From NCBI RefSeq assembly GCF_017654315.1, contig NZ_CP072203.1:3472001-3536000 (forward strand): a stretch of DNA of 64,000 nucleotides, in the 5' to 3' direction. The notes beneath the pieces are model-generated. The model was given only the letters and a program-made list of their open reading frames with translations. It did no database searches and had not been told where the DNA came from. The translations under genes were made by a program, and so were the position numbers. Of this stretch, positions 54,406 through 64,000 are shown in pieces (positions within the stretch are counted from its first letter, which is position 1; each line of letters opens with the position of its first letter). The DNA comes from Gordonia polyisoprenivorans (GTDB lineage Bacteria; Actinomycetota; Actinomycetes; Mycobacteriales; Mycobacteriaceae).

Positions 54406-56343
54406 ATGCCCGAGCACAGTGAACAGCCCGAGCAGTCCCGACAGGCGCTCGACGAGGCATACGAGACATGGTCGCGGGCCGCGGCCGGAGTGCTCGCCAA
54501 GTCACGACGCGTCGAGGTCGACGATCTCCCCGATACTCCCGAGGCGCTGCTGTCCACGCAGACCCGGGATGGGCTGACCGTCCGCCCGCTCTACACGCGC
54601 CGGGACGAGACCACCGAACCCGGTGTCCCCGGCGGCTTTCCCTATGTCCGTGGTGCCGACCCGCACCGCGACGTCCTCACCGGCTGGCGGGTGACCGAAC
54701 GATTCGGCGACGACCCGGCAGCGGCCGAACAGGTCAACGCCGAGATCCTCGAGGCGATGAACAACGGGACCAGCGGACTGTGGCTGGCGGTCGGGGGTGC
54801 ACTGTTGGCCGACGACCTCGCCACCGCACTGTCCGGGGTTTATCTGGACCTGGTACCGATCACCCTCGACGCCGGCGCCTCGGGTATCGAGGCCGCCCGC
54901 GCCCTGCTCGCCGTCCTCGACGGTGCTCCCGCGACCGCGGACACCGCCGCACCGACCGCGGCGACGACGCTGTCCCTCGGACTCTCACCGCTGACCGCCG
55001 CATACTCGGGTCGGCCCACGGTGGCAGCCGAGGCGGCCACGGCCCTGGCGGTCGAGGTCGCGGAAGCACACGGCGCCGCGGTTCGCACCCTGCGGGTCGA
55101 CGGCACCGACTTCGCCACCGCCGGCGCGGACAACGGACTCGAGCTGGCATTGTCGGTGGCGGCCGCGGTGGCACACCTGCGTGATCTCACCGCCGCCGGA
55201 CTCGACTCGGCAGCAGCGCTGGAGCAGATCACCTTTGCCGTCTCGGTCGCCGACGACCAGTTCGCCGGAATCGCGAAACTGCGTGCGCTGCGGCGTCTCT
55301 GGGCCCGGGTGGCCGAGGTGATCGGCGCGCCGACCTCGGGTGGCGCACTGACCCATGCGGTCACCGACCTCTCGATGTACAGCCAGCGCGATCCGTGGGT
55401 CAATATGCTGCGCAGCACCATCGCCGCCTTCGGTGCCGGCGTCGGCGGCGCCGACCAGGTCACCGTCCTGCGGTACGACGCCGCGCTGCCCGCCGACGCG
55501 CGCACCTCCGGAGCCGCGTTCTCCCGGCGGATCGCCCGCAACACCCAACTGTTGCTCCTCGAGGAGTCCAACATCGGACGCGTGCTCGATCCGGCCGGCG
55601 GATCGTGGTTCGTCGAGTCCCTCACCGACGACCTCGCCGCCAACGCGTGGGCGGTCTTCGGCGACATCGAGAAGCAGGGCGGGTATCGCGCCGCCCTCGA
55701 TTCGGGATGGATCGCCGAGCGGGTTGCCGAATCGCTGCACACCCGGGATGTGGAGGTCGCCCATCGTCGCGAATCGGTGACCGGGGTCAACGAGTTCCCG
55801 AATCTCGCCGAGAAGCCGATCGCCGGCGCCCCCGCCACGACGACCGACCTCGTCGGTTCGACTCCACGGCTGGCTCGTGTCGGCCGCGCCTTCGAGCAGT
55901 TGCGGGATCGCTCCGACGCCCATTTCGCCGACACCGGAACCCGTCCGCGAATCCTGTTGCTGCCGTTGGGCAGTGTGGCCGAGTACAATGGCCGCACCAC
56001 CTTCGTCGCGAATCTGCTCGCGGCGGGCGGGATCGAGGCGGTGAATCCCGGGCCGCTCGACGCGTCGACCATCCCCACCGTGATCGACGAGACCGGCACG
56101 CCGATCGCGGTCCTGTGCGGCACCAAGGCGCGCTACGCCGAGGACGGTCCGGCGGCGCTGGCCGCCGCACGGGCAGCGGGTCTGGCGCAGGTGCTGCTCG
56201 CCGGTCCGGACAAGGAATGGCCCGCCGGTGACGACCGTCCCGACGGCTCGCTGCGTGTGGGCATCGATGCGGTGGCCACCCTCACCGACCTCTTCGACCG
56301 GCTCGTCCCCTCCGTCCCCGCCACCTCGGGAGCCAGCGCATGA
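54406..56343 (+). CDS. mutA: Methylmalonyl-CoA mutase small (beta) subunit
   Basis: This 645-aa subunit forms the heterodimer with MutB that interconverts (R)-methylmalonyl-CoA and succinyl-CoA. It keeps the TIM-barrel region ([49 protein letters not shown]) but the C-terminal domain lacks the DxHxxG cobalamin motif, as expected for the non-catalytic subunit. ATG 54406 is chosen; GGAGG 13 nt upstream is far, and GTG 54394 is an alternative. It overlaps mutB by 4 nt. Confidence 0.92.
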   Translation: MPEHSEQPEQSRQALDEAYETWSRAAAGVLAKSRRVEVDDLPDTPEALLSTQTRDGLTVRPLYTRRDETTEPGVPGGFPYVRGADPHRDVLTGWRVTERFGDDPAAAEQVNAEILEAMNNGTSGLWLAVGGALLADDLATALSGVYLDLVPITLDAGASGIEAARALLAVLDGAPATADTAAPTAATTLSLGLSPLTAAYSGRPTVAAEAATALAVEVAEAHGAAVRTLRVDGTDFATAGADNGLELALSVAAAVAHLRDLTAAGLDSAAALEQITFAVSVADDQFAGIAKLRALRRLWARVAEVIGAPTSGGALTHAVTDLSMYSQRDPWVNMLRSTIAAFGAGVGGADQVTVLRYDAALPADARTSGAAFSRRIARNTQLLLLEESNIGRVLDPAGGSWFVESLTDDLAANAWAVFGDIEKQGGYRAALDSGWIAERVAESLHTRDVEVAHRRESVTGVNEFPNLAEKPIAGAPATTTDLVGSTPRLARVGRAFEQLRDRSDAHFADTGTRPRILLLPLGSVAEYNGRTTFVANLLAAGGIEAVNPGPLDASTIPTVIDETGTPIAVLCGTKARYAEDGPAALAAARAAGLAQVLLAGPDKEWPAGDDRPDGSLRVGIDAVATLTDLFDRLVPSVPATSGASA

Positions 56344-58604
56344 CCAACACCGAACAGACAACCGCGATACCGAGTTTCGCCGACGTCGACCTCGCCGTCG
56401 AGGTGCCGGCGGTACCGGCCGACGCAGCCGCGGAGGTGATCGGGAACCTCTCGGCCGCCCACGGCTACAGCACCGAGCAGGTCACCTGGAGCACCCCCGA
56501 GCAGATCGACGTCACGCCGGTCTACACCCGCGCCGACCGCGACGCGGTCACCACCGACGGCGCCCACCCGTATCCGTTGGACTCGGTGCCCGGTGCCGCG
56601 CCGTTCATCCGCGGCCCGTATCCGACGATGTATGTCAACCAGCCGTGGACCATCCGTCAGTACGCGGGTTTCTCCACCGCGGCGGAATCCAATGCCTTCT
56701 ACCGCCGCAACCTGGCCGCCGGGCAGAAGGGCCTGTCGGTGGCCTTCGACCTGGCCACCCACCGCGGCTACGACTCCGACCACCCGCGGGTCGCCGGTGA
56801 CGTCGGCATGGCGGGCGTGGCGATCGACTCCATCCTCGACATGCGCCAGCTCTTCGACGGGATCGATCTCGGCAGTGTGTCGGTGTCGATGACGATGAAC
56901 GGTGCGGTGCTGCCCATCCTGGCGCTCTATGTCGTTGCCGCCGAGGAACAGGGCGTACCGCCGGAGAAGCTGGCGGGGACCATCCAGAACGACATCCTCA
57001 AGGAGTTCATGGTCCGCAACACCTACATCTATCCGCCCAAGCCGTCGATGCGGATCATCTCCAACATCTTCGAGTACACCAGCCAGAAGATGCCGCGGTT
57101 CAACTCGATCTCCATCTCCGGCTATCACATCCAGGAGGCCGGGGCCACCGCCGATCTCGAGCTGGCCTACACCCTCGCCGACGGTGTGGAGTACATCCGT
57201 GCCGGTCTCGACGCCGGTCTCGACATCGACAAGTTCGCCCCGCGGCTCTCGTTCTTCTGGGGCATCGGGATGAACTTCTTCATGGAGGTCGCCAAGCTGC
57301 GCGCCGCGCGTCTGCTGTGGAGTGAACTCGTCGCCCAGTTCGATCCGAAGAACCCGAAATCGTTGTCGCTGCGCACACATTCGCAGACGTCGGGGTGGTC
57401 GCTGACCGCCCAGGACGTGTTCAACAACGTCGCCCGCACCTGCGTCGAGGCGATGGCGGCCACCCAGGGCCACACCCAGTCGCTGCACACCAACGCCCTC
57501 GACGAGGCGATCGCCCTGCCGACGGATTTCTCCGCCCGCATCGCCCGCAACACCCAGCTGCTGTTGCAGCAGGAATCGGGCACCACACGCCCCATCGATC
57601 CGTGGGCCGGCAGCAACTACGTCGAGTGGCTGACCCATCAGCTCGCCCAGAAGGCGCGCGAGCACATCGCCGAGGTCGAGGCGACCGGCGGCATGACGCA
57701 GGCGATCAACGAGGGTCTGCCGAAGTTGCGGATCGAGGAGGCCGCCGCGCGCACGCAGGCGCGGATCGACTCCGGTCAGCAGCCGCTCATCGGCGTCAAC
57801 AAGTACCGCGTCGAGGACGACGAGGAGATCGAGGTCCTCAAGGTCGAGAACTCCAAGGTGCGTACCGAGCAACTCGAGAAGCTCGATCGCCTTCGCGCGG
57901 GCCGGGATTCGGCGGCGGTGGAGGCGGCGCTGGCAGATCTGACACGCGCCGCGGCCAGCGACGACGGCGGCATGGAGAACAATCTGATGGCATTGGCCAT
58001 CGAGGCCGCGCGGCAGCAGGCGACCGTCGGTGAGATCTCCGCAGCGCTGGAAAAGGTCTATGGTCGCCATCAGGCAGAGATCAAGACCATCAGCGGGGTG
58101 TATCGACATGAGGTGGGTGCGGTGACCGGCGTCGAGGCGGCCACGGAGATCGTCGAGCAGTTCGCCGAGGCCGAGGGCCGGCGTCCGCGCGTGCTGGTCG
58201 CCAAGATGGGCCAGGACGGACACGACCGCGGGCAGAAGGTGATCGCGACCGCGTTCGCCGACCTCGGCTTCGACGTCGACGTGGGCCCGCTGTTCGCCAC
58301 CCCCGAGGAGGTCGCCACGCAGGCCGCCGACAACGACGTCCATGTCGTCGGTGTGTCGTCGCTGGCTGCCGGGCACCTGACGTTGGTGCCCGCGCTGCGC
58401 AAGGCGCTCGAGGAGGTCGGCCGCCCCGACATCATGATCGTCGTCGGCGGGGTGATCCCGCCCGGTGATTTCGAGGAGCTCTACGAGGCAGGGGCCGCGG
58501 CGATCTTCCCGCCCGGCACCGTCATCGCCGACTCGGCGGTCGAACTCGTCGGCAAGCTCGCCGACAACCTCGGGCTCGAACTCGCCGGAGTCGCTTCCGA
58601 GTGA
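56340..58604 (+). CDS. mutB: Methylmalonyl-CoA mutase large (alpha) subunit
   Basis: This 754-aa catalytic subunit has the substrate barrel ([38 protein letters not shown]) and a C-terminal cobalamin-binding domain with intact GQDGHDRG (DxHxxG) and [11 protein letters not shown]. The length is typical. It starts with ATG overlapping the mutA stop and itself overlaps the meaB GTG. The pathway is propionyl-CoA/odd-chain and branched-chain catabolism, and in mycolate makers also supply of methylmalonyl-CoA. Confidence 0.96.
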   Translation: MTNTEQTTAIPSFADVDLAVEVPAVPADAAAEVIGNLSAAHGYSTEQVTWSTPEQIDVTPVYTRADRDAVTTDGAHPYPLDSVPGAAPFIRGPYPTMYVNQPWTIRQYAGFSTAAESNAFYRRNLAAGQKGLSVAFDLATHRGYDSDHPRVAGDVGMAGVAIDSILDMRQLFDGIDLGSVSVSMTMNGAVLPILALYVVAAEEQGVPPEKLAGTIQNDILKEFMVRNTYIYPPKPSMRIISNIFEYTSQKMPRFNSISISGYHIQEAGATADLELAYTLADGVEYIRAGLDAGLDIDKFAPRLSFFWGIGMNFFMEVAKLRAARLLWSELVAQFDPKNPKSLSLRTHSQTSGWSLTAQDVFNNVARTCVEAMAATQGHTQSLHTNALDEAIALPTDFSARIARNTQLLLQQESGTTRPIDPWAGSNYVEWLTHQLAQKAREHIAEVEATGGMTQAINEGLPKLRIEEAAARTQARIDSGQQPLIGVNKYRVEDDEEIEVLKVENSKVRTEQLEKLDRLRAGRDSAAVEAALADLTRAAASDDGGMENNLMALAIEAARQQATVGEISAALEKVYGRHQAEIKTISGVYRHEVGAVTGVEAATEIVEQFAEAEGRRPRVLVAKMGQDGHDRGQKVIATAFADLGFDVDVGPLFATPEEVATQAADNDVHVVGVSSLAAGHLTLVPALRKALEEVGRPDIMIVVGGVIPPGDFEELYEAGAAAIFPPGTVIADSAVELVGKLADNLGLELAGVASE

Positions 58605-59617
58605 CCGACCAGAGCGGCACACGGGCAGCGGTGCGCCGGCGGGTGGACGTGGATGCGCTCGCCGAGGCCATCCTCGAGGACCGTCGCGCGGACCTCGCCC
58701 GCGCGATCACCCTCGTCGAGTCGCGTCGGCCCGATCACCGCGCCGCGGCGCAGGAGCTGCTCCTGCGTCTGACTCCGCACTCGGGCAAGTCGTTTCGGGT
58801 CGGCATCACCGGCGTCCCGGGGGTCGGCAAGTCCACCACGATCGAAGCACTCGGACTGCATCTCATCGAGCAGGGGCACAAGGTCGCGGTACTCGCCGTC
58901 GACCCGTCCTCCACCCGCACCGGCGGGTCGATCCTCGGGGACAAGACCCGGATGGGCCGGTTGTCGATGGACAAGCGCGCCTACATCCGGCCGTCACCGA
59001 CGTCCGGCACGCTCGGCGGGGTCGCCAAGGCCACCCGCGAGTCGATCGTCCTCGTCGAGGCCGCAGGTTTCGACGTCGTGCTGGTGGAGACCGTCGGCGT
59101 CGGCCAGTCGGAGGTCGCGGTGGCCAACATGGTCGACACGTTCTCGTTCCTGACCCTGGCCCGCACCGGGGATTCGTTGCAGGGCATCAAGAAAGGTGTC
59201 CTCGAACTCGCCGACGTGATCATCGTCAACAAGGCCGACGGCAAGCACCTCACCGAGGCCAACGCGGCGGCCCGCGAGCTGAAGAACGCCCTGCGGCTGA
59301 TCTATCCGCACGACGCACTGTGGTTCCCACCCGTGCAGACGATGAGCGCGCTGGAGAACACCGGTGTCGACGAGTATTGGGCGGCGGTCGAGCGTCATCG
59401 CGAGACCCTGCTCGCCGCAGGAGAATTCGAGGCCCGACGCAACCGCCAGCAGATCGAGTGGATGTGGGAGATGGCGCGCGAGACCGTGCTGGCACGCCTC
59501 GCCGATTCCCCCGAGGTCAAGTCGGTGCGCGCCGAGGTCGAGCAGCAGGTGCGCGAGGCCACGCTTACCCCCGCGCTCGGCGCGCAGCGCATCATCGAGA
59601 CCTTCGACAACCGCTGA
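58601..59617 (+). CDS. meaB: MeaB/ArgK-type GTPase chaperone of methylmalonyl-CoA mutase
   Basis: This 338-aa G3E GTPase protects and reloads the cobalamin of the mutase. Walker A is GVPGVGKST, with [32 protein letters not shown] and the base-specificity NKAD. C-terminal helices form the dimerisation arm. GTG 58601 overlaps mutB by 4 nt, so the three genes form one operon. A strong hairpin follows. Confidence 0.95.
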   Translation: MTDQSGTRAAVRRRVDVDALAEAILEDRRADLARAITLVESRRPDHRAAAQELLLRLTPHSGKSFRVGITGVPGVGKSTTIEALGLHLIEQGHKVAVLAVDPSSTRTGGSILGDKTRMGRLSMDKRAYIRPSPTSGTLGGVAKATRESIVLVEAAGFDVVLVETVGVGQSEVAVANMVDTFSFLTLARTGDSLQGIKKGVLELADVIIVNKADGKHLTEANAAARELKNALRLIYPHDALWFPPVQTMSALENTGVDEYWAAVERHRETLLAAGEFEARRNRQQIEWMWEMARETVLARLADSPEVKSVRAEVEQQVREATLTPALGAQRIIETFDNR

Positions 59618-59634
59618 CCCGACACCCCGAACGC

Positions 59635-59676
59635 ACACCGGCGCCGCACCTTCGAGGTGCGGCGCCGGTGTTCTTC
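59635..59676. terminator. Bidirectional intrinsic terminator
   Basis: A perfect 17-bp stem (59635-59651 with 59655-59671) closes a 3-nt TCG loop, followed by TTCTTC. It lies between the convergent meaB and siderophore-binding protein genes. Confidence 0.85.
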
Positions 59677-59697
59677 AGCGGGTCGGTCGCACGCGGG

Positions 59698-60669
59698 TCA
59701 GAGCTTGGCGGCCACCGGATTCAGGGTGTCGATGACGAACCCGACCGACGGCGCACTGGGCACGCTGAACGCGGGTTGGGTCTTGTCGTCGAGGTAGACG
59801 ACCGTACCGTTCTTGACGGCCGTGAGGTTGCTCCAGCCGGGTACCTGGTTCACCACGGCGTTGTTGCCGCCGGGAACATAGACGACCAGCAGATCCGAGT
59901 TCAGCAGGTCGATCCGCTCCGGCGAGATCAGCGCACGGGTGGACTGACCGTTGTGCAGTGCGGCCACCTGCGGGTTCAGGGTGAAGCCGAGCTGGGCGAT
60001 CAGGCCCGCAGCGGCATCCTTGGTGGAGTTGATCGCCCCGACCTGACCGGTCGGGCCCACCTGCGCGAAGGTGAAGGTCTTGCCCTGTGCCTTGGCGTTG
60101 TTCGACTTGAACGTCGAGATCTCACCATTGGTGGCATCGATCAGTTTCTGTGCCTGATCGCCGACGCCGAAGATCTTGCCGGCCGTCGTGGCCAGCTGCT
60201 CCCAGGTGTCGGCGGTGGCGCCCTTGGTCAGTACCGGGATCGTCGGGGCGATCCCCTTGAGCTTGTTGTACTGGTCCTCGCTGCCGAGGTAGCCGGCCAG
60301 GATGAGGTCGGGGTTGAACTTGGCCAGTTCGGCGACGGTCACCTGGGTCGGGTCGGCGACCTCGACGACCTGTGCGTTGTTGGCGGGGGTCCACGAGAAC
60401 GTCGGCGTGCCCTTCGGGACGAACGCCGCGGTGATCGGGATATTCAGTGCCGCAAGGGTATCGGTCCAGTCACTGAGCAGTGTCACCACGCGGGTGGGCT
60501 TGGCGGTGATCTCCGTCGAGCCGTATTCGTGATCGATAGTCACCGGGGTGAACGACGAACTGCTCTGCGCCGAGTCGTCGTCGGGGGAGGAGCAGGCGCC
60601 GAGGAAGGCGATCAGGCCCACTGCGACGGCCACCACCAGGCCGCGCAGCATCGGTCGTGTGTTCTTCAC
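59698..60669 (-). CDS. Siderophore-binding lipoprotein of an ABC transporter (FepB-like)
   Basis: This 323-aa lipoprotein has a type II signal with lipobox FLGAC, followed by a Ser/Asp-rich linker and a class III binding-protein fold (TRVVTLLSDWTDTLAALNIP, FNPDLILAGYLGSEDQYNKLKGIAPTIPVL). It would bind a ferric siderophore outside the membrane for an ABC permease that is not in this window. GTG 60669 has no purine-rich ribosome site on its strand. It lies 155 nt after entA, in the same direction, with degenerate repeats in the gap. Confidence 0.88.
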   Translation of the reverse strand: MKNTRPMLRGLVVAVAVGLIAFLGACSSPDDDSAQSSSSFTPVTIDHEYGSTEITAKPTRVVTLLSDWTDTLAALNIPITAAFVPKGTPTFSWTPANNAQVVEVADPTQVTVAELAKFNPDLILAGYLGSEDQYNKLKGIAPTIPVLTKGATADTWEQLATTAGKIFGVGDQAQKLIDATNGEISTFKSNNAKAQGKTFTFAQVGPTGQVGAINSTKDAAAGLIAQLGFTLNPQVAALHNGQSTRALISPERIDLLNSDLLVVYVPGGNNAVVNQVPGWSNLTAVKNGTVVYLDDKTQPAFSVPSAPSVGFVIDTLNPVAAKL

Positions 60670-60707
60670 GAGAATCCAATCGGTTGTGTAGGAGGAGTGG
60701 AGACTTC

Positions 60708-60770
60708 GACAATCGGGATATCGACAGTCGGGGATGTCAGCAGGTCGGGGATTTCAGCGGTCGCGATGTC
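60708..60770. repeat. Degenerate 15-17-nt tandem repeats
   Basis: Four imperfect units (60708-60722, 60723-60738, 60739-60755, 60756-60770) of the form GACAGTCGGGGATGTC lie in the gap between entA and the binding-protein gene. Confidence 0.7.
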
Positions 60771-60824
60771 AGCGGTGGGGCGAGCGCGGTGCCATCAGGT
60801 GCGGCGTTGCCCGTGGTGACGGGG

Positions 60825-61547
60825 TCACATGTCCAACGTCGCACCTCCGTCGACCCGCAGGTCGTGCAGCGTCACGTGGCGCGCCGCATCCGAGGCGAGG
60901 AAGACGACGGTCTCGGCGATGTCGGCCGGGTCGGCGATCCGGCCGAGCGGTATGCCCAATCGGAAGTGCGCGGCGTCCCCGCCGAGCACCGCGTCGCGAT
61001 CGGCGTCGCAGGTCCACATCCCGCGCAGCATGGGGGTGTCGGTGGACCCGGGGGAGACGATGTTGACGCGTACGCCGGAGGGCGCCGCGGCCAGCCCGAG
61101 TGACCGTGCGTAGGAGGTGGCGGCGGCCTTGGATGCCGCGTACGCAGGCAACGCGGTCCGCGGCACGGCTGCTGCGTTACTGGAGACGACCACCGCCGAC
61201 CCTCGTCGACGGGCGATCATCGGGGGCAGTGCCACGTCGAGGAGGTTGCGGACGCCACCGGCGTTGACGGCCATGCAGGTGTCCCAGTCGTCGCTCATCA
61301 CCCCGGCGGCGGCGACCACCACACCGATCGGACCGTGTTCGGTGTCGAGCTCGTCCCAGGCGGCGCGCACCGCATCCTGATCGCTCACGTCAACGGCACG
61401 AACATCGGTGTCGGGCCGACGATCCCATCCGATGACGGTGGCTCCGGCGGCCCTCAGGGCGCAGGCGACGGCAGACCCGATGCCGCCGGCGGCGCCGGTC
61501 ACCAGGGCGACCTGACCGGCCACCCCGGCGGTGGATCCTGCGGTCAC
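60825..61547 (-). CDS. entA: 2,3-dihydro-2,3-dihydroxybenzoate dehydrogenase
   Basis: This 240-aa SDR oxidises 2,3-dihydro-2,3-dihydroxybenzoate to the catechol 2,3-dihydroxybenzoate with [11 protein letters not shown] is the cofactor loop, [21 protein letters not shown] carries Ser, Tyr and Lys, and the C-terminus [13 protein letters not shown] is typical of EntA/DhbA. GTG 61547 overlaps the entB stop. Presence of this enzyme means the locus makes dihydroxybenzoate, not salicylate. Confidence 0.9.
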   Translation of the reverse strand: MTAGSTAGVAGQVALVTGAAGGIGSAVACALRAAGATVIGWDRRPDTDVRAVDVSDQDAVRAAWDELDTEHGPIGVVVAAAGVMSDDWDTCMAVNAGGVRNLLDVALPPMIARRRGSAVVVSSNAAAVPRTALPAYAASKAAATSYARSLGLAAAPSGVRVNIVSPGSTDTPMLRGMWTCDADRDAVLGGDAAHFRLGIPLGRIADPADIAETVVFLASDAARHVTLHDLRVDGGATLDM

Positions 61548-62230
61548 GCCGTGACCCCGGACCGATCCGTGCCGACACCGCCGGAGGCGTGTTCTGTGGC
61601 CGCTCCCTGCACGGCGCGCAGCACCTGCGCGGCGCGGACGACCCGTCCGGCGCGCTTGCCGATGTACTCGGCGGCCATGCGGTGCTCGTCACGGGAGAAG
61701 TCGCCCATCGCGTCGACGACGAAGAAGGGGGCGACATCGCTCATGAACGCATCGGTGGCGCTGATCATGCAGCCCATGTGCGCGTACACGCCCACCACGA
61801 TCAACTGGTCCCGGCCGTGATGGGCGAGTAGTTGACGCAGGTCGGTGCGCTGGAATCCGGAGTATCGCCACTTGGTCACACAGATGTCGCCGTCACGGGG
61901 CGCGAGTTGCTCGATGACCTCCTCGTCGCGTCCTGAGGCGAGTCCCTTGCCCCAGAAGTCGGAGAGGATGCCGCGTCGTGACGGATGCTGATCGCCGGGC
62001 TGGGCGGTGTAGACCACCGGAACACCTGCCGCCGAACATGCTTCGCGGATCGCGATCATGTTGGGCAGCGCGGTGGCCATCGGTTCGTGGTCGAGCCGGT
62101 AGGCATCGATGAAGTAGCGCTGCATGTCGTGGATCAGCAGCGCGGCGCGTTCGGGTTGCAACGTCCATTCCACGCGGGCGGGGAAGGGGCCCTCGGGTAT
62201 CTGGTACGGAGCGATCGGGGGAATGGCCAC
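61544..62230 (-). CDS. entB: Isochorismatase, stand-alone (EntB without carrier domain)
   Basis: This 228-aa enzyme hydrolyses isochorismate to 2,3-dihydro-2,3-dihydroxybenzoate and pyruvate. [45 protein letters not shown] and [16 protein letters not shown] match EntB/DhbB. The aryl-carrier domain fused to most EntB proteins is absent; about 25 low-complexity residues end the protein. A separate carrier must exist. GTG 62230 has TACCCT 6 nt upstream (leaderless). Confidence 0.92.
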   Translation of the reverse strand: MAIPPIAPYQIPEGPFPARVEWTLQPERAALLIHDMQRYFIDAYRLDHEPMATALPNMIAIREACSAAGVPVVYTAQPGDQHPSRRGILSDFWGKGLASGRDEEVIEQLAPRDGDICVTKWRYSGFQRTDLRQLLAHHGRDQLIVVGVYAHMGCMISATDAFMSDVAPFFVVDAMGDFSRDEHRMAAEYIGKRAGRVVRAAQVLRAVQGAATEHASGGVGTDRSGVTA

Positions 62231-62234
62231 GGCA

Positions 62235-62253
62235 TTAGGGTAGCCTCACCTTG
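62235..62253. promoter_or_regulatory. IdeR/DmdR-type iron box over both entB and entE promoters
   Basis: TTAGGGTAGCCTCACCTTG matches 14 of 19 consensus positions. Within it, TACCCT (- strand, 62242-62237) is 6 nt from GTG 62230 and TAGCCT (+, 62241-62246) is 6 nt from GTG 62253, so one repressor dimer would block both leaderless promoters. Confidence 0.75.
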
Positions 62254-63830
62254 TGCACGTGACACCATGGCCCCCCGAACTCGCCGAGAACTACCGCACG
62301 TCGGGTACCTGGTCGGGCGAGACCTTCGATGACATCCTCACCGCACGGGCCGCTGATCCGCGTTTCGCGGAGAAGATCGCCGTCGTCGACGACGACCGCT
62401 CGCTGACCTATGCCGAGCTGGACGAACGCGTCGATCGGCTGGCGGCCGGACTGGTCGGCATGGGCATTGCGGCCGACGACCGGGTGATCGTGCAGATCCC
62501 GAACTCCGTGGCCTACGTCGAGGCGGTGTTCGCCTTGTTCCGGGCACTCGCCCTGCCCGTCTTCGGACTACCCGCCCACCGCGAGACCGAGCTGGTCGGC
62601 ATCGCCCGGTCGGCCGCAGCGGTGGCCATCATCTCTCCGGCGGGCGGTCGCGGCGTCGACTACCGAGCCCTGGCGCAGCGCGTCGCCGACGAGGTCGACT
62701 CGGTGCGACTGCTCATCGACTCCGACACTCTCGAGGAACTCTGGGCGCCACCGGTCGAGCACGGCCGCGCCGATCCCGAGCAACTCTCCTTCCTGCAGCT
62801 CTCCGGCGGCAGTACCGGTGTGCCCAAGCTGATTCCGCGCACGGCTGCCGATTACCTGTACAGCGTGCGGCGCAGCAACGAGGTCTGCGGTGTCGACGAG
62901 GACACGGTCTATCTCGTCGTGCTGCCCGCCGCGCACAATTTCCCGATGAGTTCACCGGGAATCCTCGGTGCGTTGTACGCCGGCGCGACGGTGGTGCTCT
63001 CGCCGAGCCCGACGCCATCGATCGCCTGGGAACTCGTTGCACGCGAACGGGTCACGATGGTGGGCCTGGTGCCGCCGCTGGCCCGGCTGTGGACCGAGAC
63101 CGCCGAGGCCGGTACCTCGCTGGACCTGTCGAGTCTGCAGACCGTGCAGGTCGGCGGTGCGCGGTGCCCCGACGAGCTGGCGCGGCGGATCGGCCCCGCC
63201 CTGGGGGTGCGGCTGCAGCAGGTGTTCGGGATGGCCGAGGGTCTGGTCTGCTACACGCGGCTCGACGACCCCGACGACCAGATCACCTCCACGCAGGGCA
63301 GACCGATGTCGTCACTGGACGAGCTGCGGCTCGTCGACGAGCACGGGGCGCCGGTCACCGACGGTCCCGGCTTCCTGGAAACTCAGGGGCCCTACACGAT
63401 TCGCTCCTACTGGCGCGACGCGAGCCCCGAGTCGTTCGCCGCCGACGGGTGGTATCGCACCGGTGACGTCGTCGAGCTGACCGCGCAGGGCAACCTCGTG
63501 GTGCGGGGCCGGGCCGCCGATCGCATCAACCGCGGCGGTGAGAAGGTCTCGGCCGAACAGGTCGAGGAGCATCTGCTGGCCCACCCGTCGGTCCGCGACG
63601 CGATCGTCGTTGCCGCGACCGACACGTACCTGGGCGAACGCACCTGTGCCTATGTGGTGCCCGCCGACACCGACGACCCGCCCACCCTGGCGGGCCTGCG
63701 CGCCTTCGTCCGCAACTCCGGCCTCGCCGAATGGAAGCTCCCCGACGCCATCGAGGTGATCGACGCGTTCCCCGAGACCGGGGTGGGCAAGGTCAGCCGA
63801 AAGAAGCTGCGGGAGTTGCTCACCCGCTGA
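62253..63830 (+). CDS. entE: 2,3-dihydroxybenzoate-AMP ligase
   Basis: This 525-aa stand-alone adenylating enzyme activates 2,3-dihydroxybenzoate and loads it onto an aryl carrier. TPWPPELAENYRTSGTWSGETF matches the DhbE/EntE start, then LSGGSTGVPKLIPRT, the aryl-acid motif AHNFPMSSPG, FGMAEGLVCYTRLDD and KVSRKK. GTG 62253 agrees with family N-termini and is leaderless. With EntA and EntB it forms the catechol starter module. The NRPS that would use it is not in this window. Confidence 0.93.
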   Translation: MHVTPWPPELAENYRTSGTWSGETFDDILTARAADPRFAEKIAVVDDDRSLTYAELDERVDRLAAGLVGMGIAADDRVIVQIPNSVAYVEAVFALFRALALPVFGLPAHRETELVGIARSAAAVAIISPAGGRGVDYRALAQRVADEVDSVRLLIDSDTLEELWAPPVEHGRADPEQLSFLQLSGGSTGVPKLIPRTAADYLYSVRRSNEVCGVDEDTVYLVVLPAAHNFPMSSPGILGALYAGATVVLSPSPTPSIAWELVARERVTMVGLVPPLARLWTETAEAGTSLDLSSLQTVQVGGARCPDELARRIGPALGVRLQQVFGMAEGLVCYTRLDDPDDQITSTQGRPMSSLDELRLVDEHGAPVTDGPGFLETQGPYTIRSYWRDASPESFAADGWYRTGDVVELTAQGNLVVRGRAADRINRGGEKVSAEQVEEHLLAHPSVRDAIVVAATDTYLGERTCAYVVPADTDDPPTLAGLRAFVRNSGLAEWKLPDAIEVIDAFPETGVGKVSRKKLRELLTR

Positions 63831-63840
63831 CCGCGAAAAG

Positions 63841-64000
63841 TCAGGACACGGGGATCGCGGCCGGGCGTTCGCCGCGCACGCGGATCAGCGAGCGCAGGAG
63901 CGCCGCGCAGAGCAGCGACAGAACCAGCAGCGTCAGCCCGAAGTAGATGACGGCGTCGGAGGCCACCCAGATCGCTCCGTATGCTCCGGCGACCAGCGAG
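63841..64000 (-). CDS. C-terminal fragment of a membrane protein, possibly an MFS siderophore exporter
   Basis: The frame is open from the right edge to a TGA at 63841-63843 and encodes 53 residues with one or two helices (AGAYGAIWVASDAVIYFGLTLLVLSLLCAALL) and a basic tail RSLIRVRGERPAAIPVS. This looks like the last helix and tail of an MFS transporter. Convergent with entE, it could be the exporter for the catecholate siderophore, but the fragment is too short to prove that. Confidence 0.6.
   Translation of the reverse strand, partial: SLVAGAYGAIWVASDAVIYFGLTLLVLSLLCAALLRSLIRVRGERPAAIPVS

Noticed and set aside
56133..58622. An 829-codon frame opposite mutB
   Set aside because: It is the antisense shadow of mutB/meaB, with no motif and no promoter or ribosome site.

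Overview
The window is high-GC actinobacterial DNA. Leaderless starts, frequent GTG starts and 4-nt ATGA/GTGA overlaps are common. A continuous block from about 34.2 to 59.6 kb keeps the mycobacterial gene order acnR-acn, Rv1476-like, ripA, moxR-DUF58-VWA, mabA-inhA-hemH, Rv1486c-like, NfeD-SPFH, TVP38, mutA-mutB-meaB. Together with mabA/inhA, a lycopene cyclase and seven IdeR/DmdR-type iron boxes, this points to a mycolic-acid-containing member of the Mycobacteriales. A Gordonia-like organism is my best guess. No tRNA, rRNA, CRISPR array, transposase or integrase was seen.

Region 1 (about 0.2-21 kb) is an accessory island in which nearly every transcription unit starts next to an IdeR-like box (1976, 4130, 13068, 13144, 20968). 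The units are: an FMO monooxygenase; SDR plus lycopene cyclase; two GT2 glycosyltransferases; a five-gene leftward operon; GT2 plus a second flippase; and a leftward operon of a tandem double GT2, a 742-aa polytopic membrane protein, a small membrane protein and a GH16 lipoprotein. The five-gene operon encodes a GriI-like aldolase, a GriH-like DHQ-synthase-II homologue, an A-PCP-TE synthetase, a GT14 glycosyltransferase and a MOP-type flippase. The aldolase/GriH pair is the known route to 3-amino-4-hydroxybenzoate. Its coupling to a one-module synthetase and to full glycan assembly and export machinery under apparent iron control is the most novel system here. I infer an iron-repressed, exported glycan or glycoconjugate carrying an aminohydroxybenzoyl-type group.

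Region 2 (21.1-28.2 kb) holds an ABC-F ATPase (Rv1473-like), an acyl-CoA synthetase divergent from a 945-aa AfsR/SARP-type regulator, and a membrane protein that appears frameshifted at its 3' end.

Region 3 (28.1-34.2 kb) is a second unrecognised biosynthetic operon behind an IdeR-like box (34171). It encodes a Tat-exported GMC oxidoreductase, a ThDP-dependent enzyme, an SRPBCC protein, a KAS-III-like protein with Asn in place of the catalytic His, and a HisC-like aminotransferase. It lies between the Rv1473-like and acnR genes, which are close neighbours in mycobacteria.

Region 4 (34.2-59.6 kb) is the conserved core: TCA cycle (acn with its AcnR repressor and a perfect operator), cell-wall hydrolase RipA, the MoxR/VWA chaperone set, mycolate FAS-II enzymes, haem synthesis, and methylmalonyl-CoA mutase with its chaperone. 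A SatD-like regulator gene preceded by 28-bp-phased inverted repeats lies inside it.

Region 5 (59.7-64 kb) is a catecholate siderophore locus: a siderophore-binding lipoprotein, EntA, EntB (isochorismatase only, no carrier domain) and divergent EntE, sharing one IdeR-like box that covers both -10 elements. The C-terminus of a membrane protein, perhaps an exporter, runs off the right end. Short in-frame tandem duplications (15, 18, 24, 27 nt) recur in many of the accessory genes.
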